Shown here one piece after another: positions 63,451 through 64,000 of a stretch of 64,000 nt of DNA. The notes beneath the pieces were generated by a model. It was given only the letters and a program-made list of their open reading frames with translations, did no database searches and was not told the DNA's origin. How positions within the stretch are numbered: the first letter of the stretch is position 1; each line of letters starts with the position of its first letter. Source of the stretch: Nectonema munidae (Eukaryota > Nematomorpha > Nectonematoida > Nectonematidae); NCBI GenBank assembly GCA_030549495.1, contig JAUIRK010000305.1:310001-374000 (forward strand), written 5' to 3'. The translations under genes and the position numbers were made by a program.

Positions 63451-64000
63451 TATAGTAGTCATTTTTTTGAATAATTTCGCATTTAGTTATTTTATATTTT
63501 TGTTAATTAAAGCACAATAGTATTAGAAGATTAAGTTTTAAAACTGATTTAAAGGGAAATTTTTTTATATTTGAAATTTGTGTTTTGTTTTATAAATTTT
63601 TAACCTATAAAATGTTTATGCCTAAAAAAAGGATCAATATATTTAAATAATAAAAAAAGGACGTGGTTAATGTTGGTTAGATTCTTGGCTTCTATACCAG
63701 AATGTCTCGGGTTCGATCCAGGATAACGCTTTCTTTGCACATAGTTCAATGCCAGGGTTGCAAGCGCTTGAAGGCACCTTTCAGAAATCACTTTAATTTT
63801 GATTAATTTTGCCTGAATAAAGTTTGTGATTTAATTCGTTTATGAGATTTTCATTTTAAACTTTTCTAAAATTAAGATCACCATAAATGTGGCCCGGTAA
63901 ATGTAGTTAAAATGTTTGATTGGCTCAGAGAAAAATGTTGAACATCCCCTGTATAGATAATTAAGATACTTTTATTCGGTAGATATTTTTACGTTGCTAA
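63451..64000. other. AGAP intron, right edge
   Basis: AT-rich sequence with the SINE at 63660-63790. No AGAP exon recognised. Confidence 0.4.
63660..63790 (+). repeat. tRNA-derived SINE, diverged copy
   Basis: TGTTGGTTAGATTCTTGG head, B box GGTTCGATCCA (63710-63720), then TTTGCACATAGTTCAATGCC, parallel to the TTTGCTCATAGTTCGATACA part of copy 1. The tail differs (GCAAGCGCTTGAAGGCACCT), so it may be a related subfamily. Confidence 0.55.

Overview
This is 64 kb of AT-rich metazoan nuclear DNA. It holds intron-split host genes, short introns (50-62 nt) beside introns of several kb, U-rich polypyrimidine tracts, tRNA-derived SINEs, and many DNA transposons (piggyBac, hAT, Merlin, pogo-like). Codon use, gene content and repeat style fit an arthropod. 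A copepod such as a sea louse is my guess, but nothing in the sequence proves the species. I saw no prokaryotic, organellar, CRISPR, rRNA or LTR-retroelement feature.

Host genes, left to right. (1) 2553-2681, minus: the first coding exon of an L-lactate dehydrogenase; the rest lies left of the window. (2) 7387-16312, plus: five phase-compatible exons encoding the C-terminal part of an unrecognised single-pass membrane glycoprotein, with a poly(A) signal at 16411. (3) 23197-50848, plus: a CPEB2-4/Orb2-type translational regulator. It has low-complexity Asn/Ser-rich N-terminal exons, two RRMs split over five exons, and a C-terminal ZZ-type zinc-binding exon. (4) 59150-60915, plus: the first four coding exons of an AGAP/centaurin-gamma (CenG1A) GTPase-ArfGAP protein, which continues right of the window.

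Most of the rest is transposon debris in and between these genes. piggyBac dominates: a SINE-interrupted relic (13.9-15.4 kb), a copy split by a (GT)n/poly-G tract (17.5-19.6 kb), a tandemly triplicated scrap (37.6 kb), a minus-strand deletion copy (41.6-42.9 kb), fragments at 46.0 and 49.0 kb, a fairly complete copy (54.1-56.3 kb), and a copy with both TTAA sites and matching termini inside the AGAP intron (61.0-63.4 kb). Three short TTAA-type MITEs add to this, two of them abutting at one TTAA. There is also a Merlin relic (6.6-7.0 kb), a ZBED/SCAND3-like hAT relic (11.7-12.6 kb), hAT-type MITEs with 8-bp target duplications (53.4 and 59.9 kb), a pogo-like MITE (43-365), a 640-bp TA-flanked inverted-repeat element (5.4-6.0 kb), and a Foldback-like palindrome whose outer ends are a 28-bp minisatellite (57.2-58.3 kb), itself interrupted by a SINE.

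The host genes share no obvious pathway. CPEB (mRNA translation control) and AGAP (membrane traffic and signalling) are next to each other on the same strand. I found no gene cluster that reads as a new multi-gene system. The most interesting structures are the Foldback-like palindrome, the paired MITEs, the scrambled 919-bp TIR element, the unrecognised membrane-protein gene, and the altered P-loop in AGAP.
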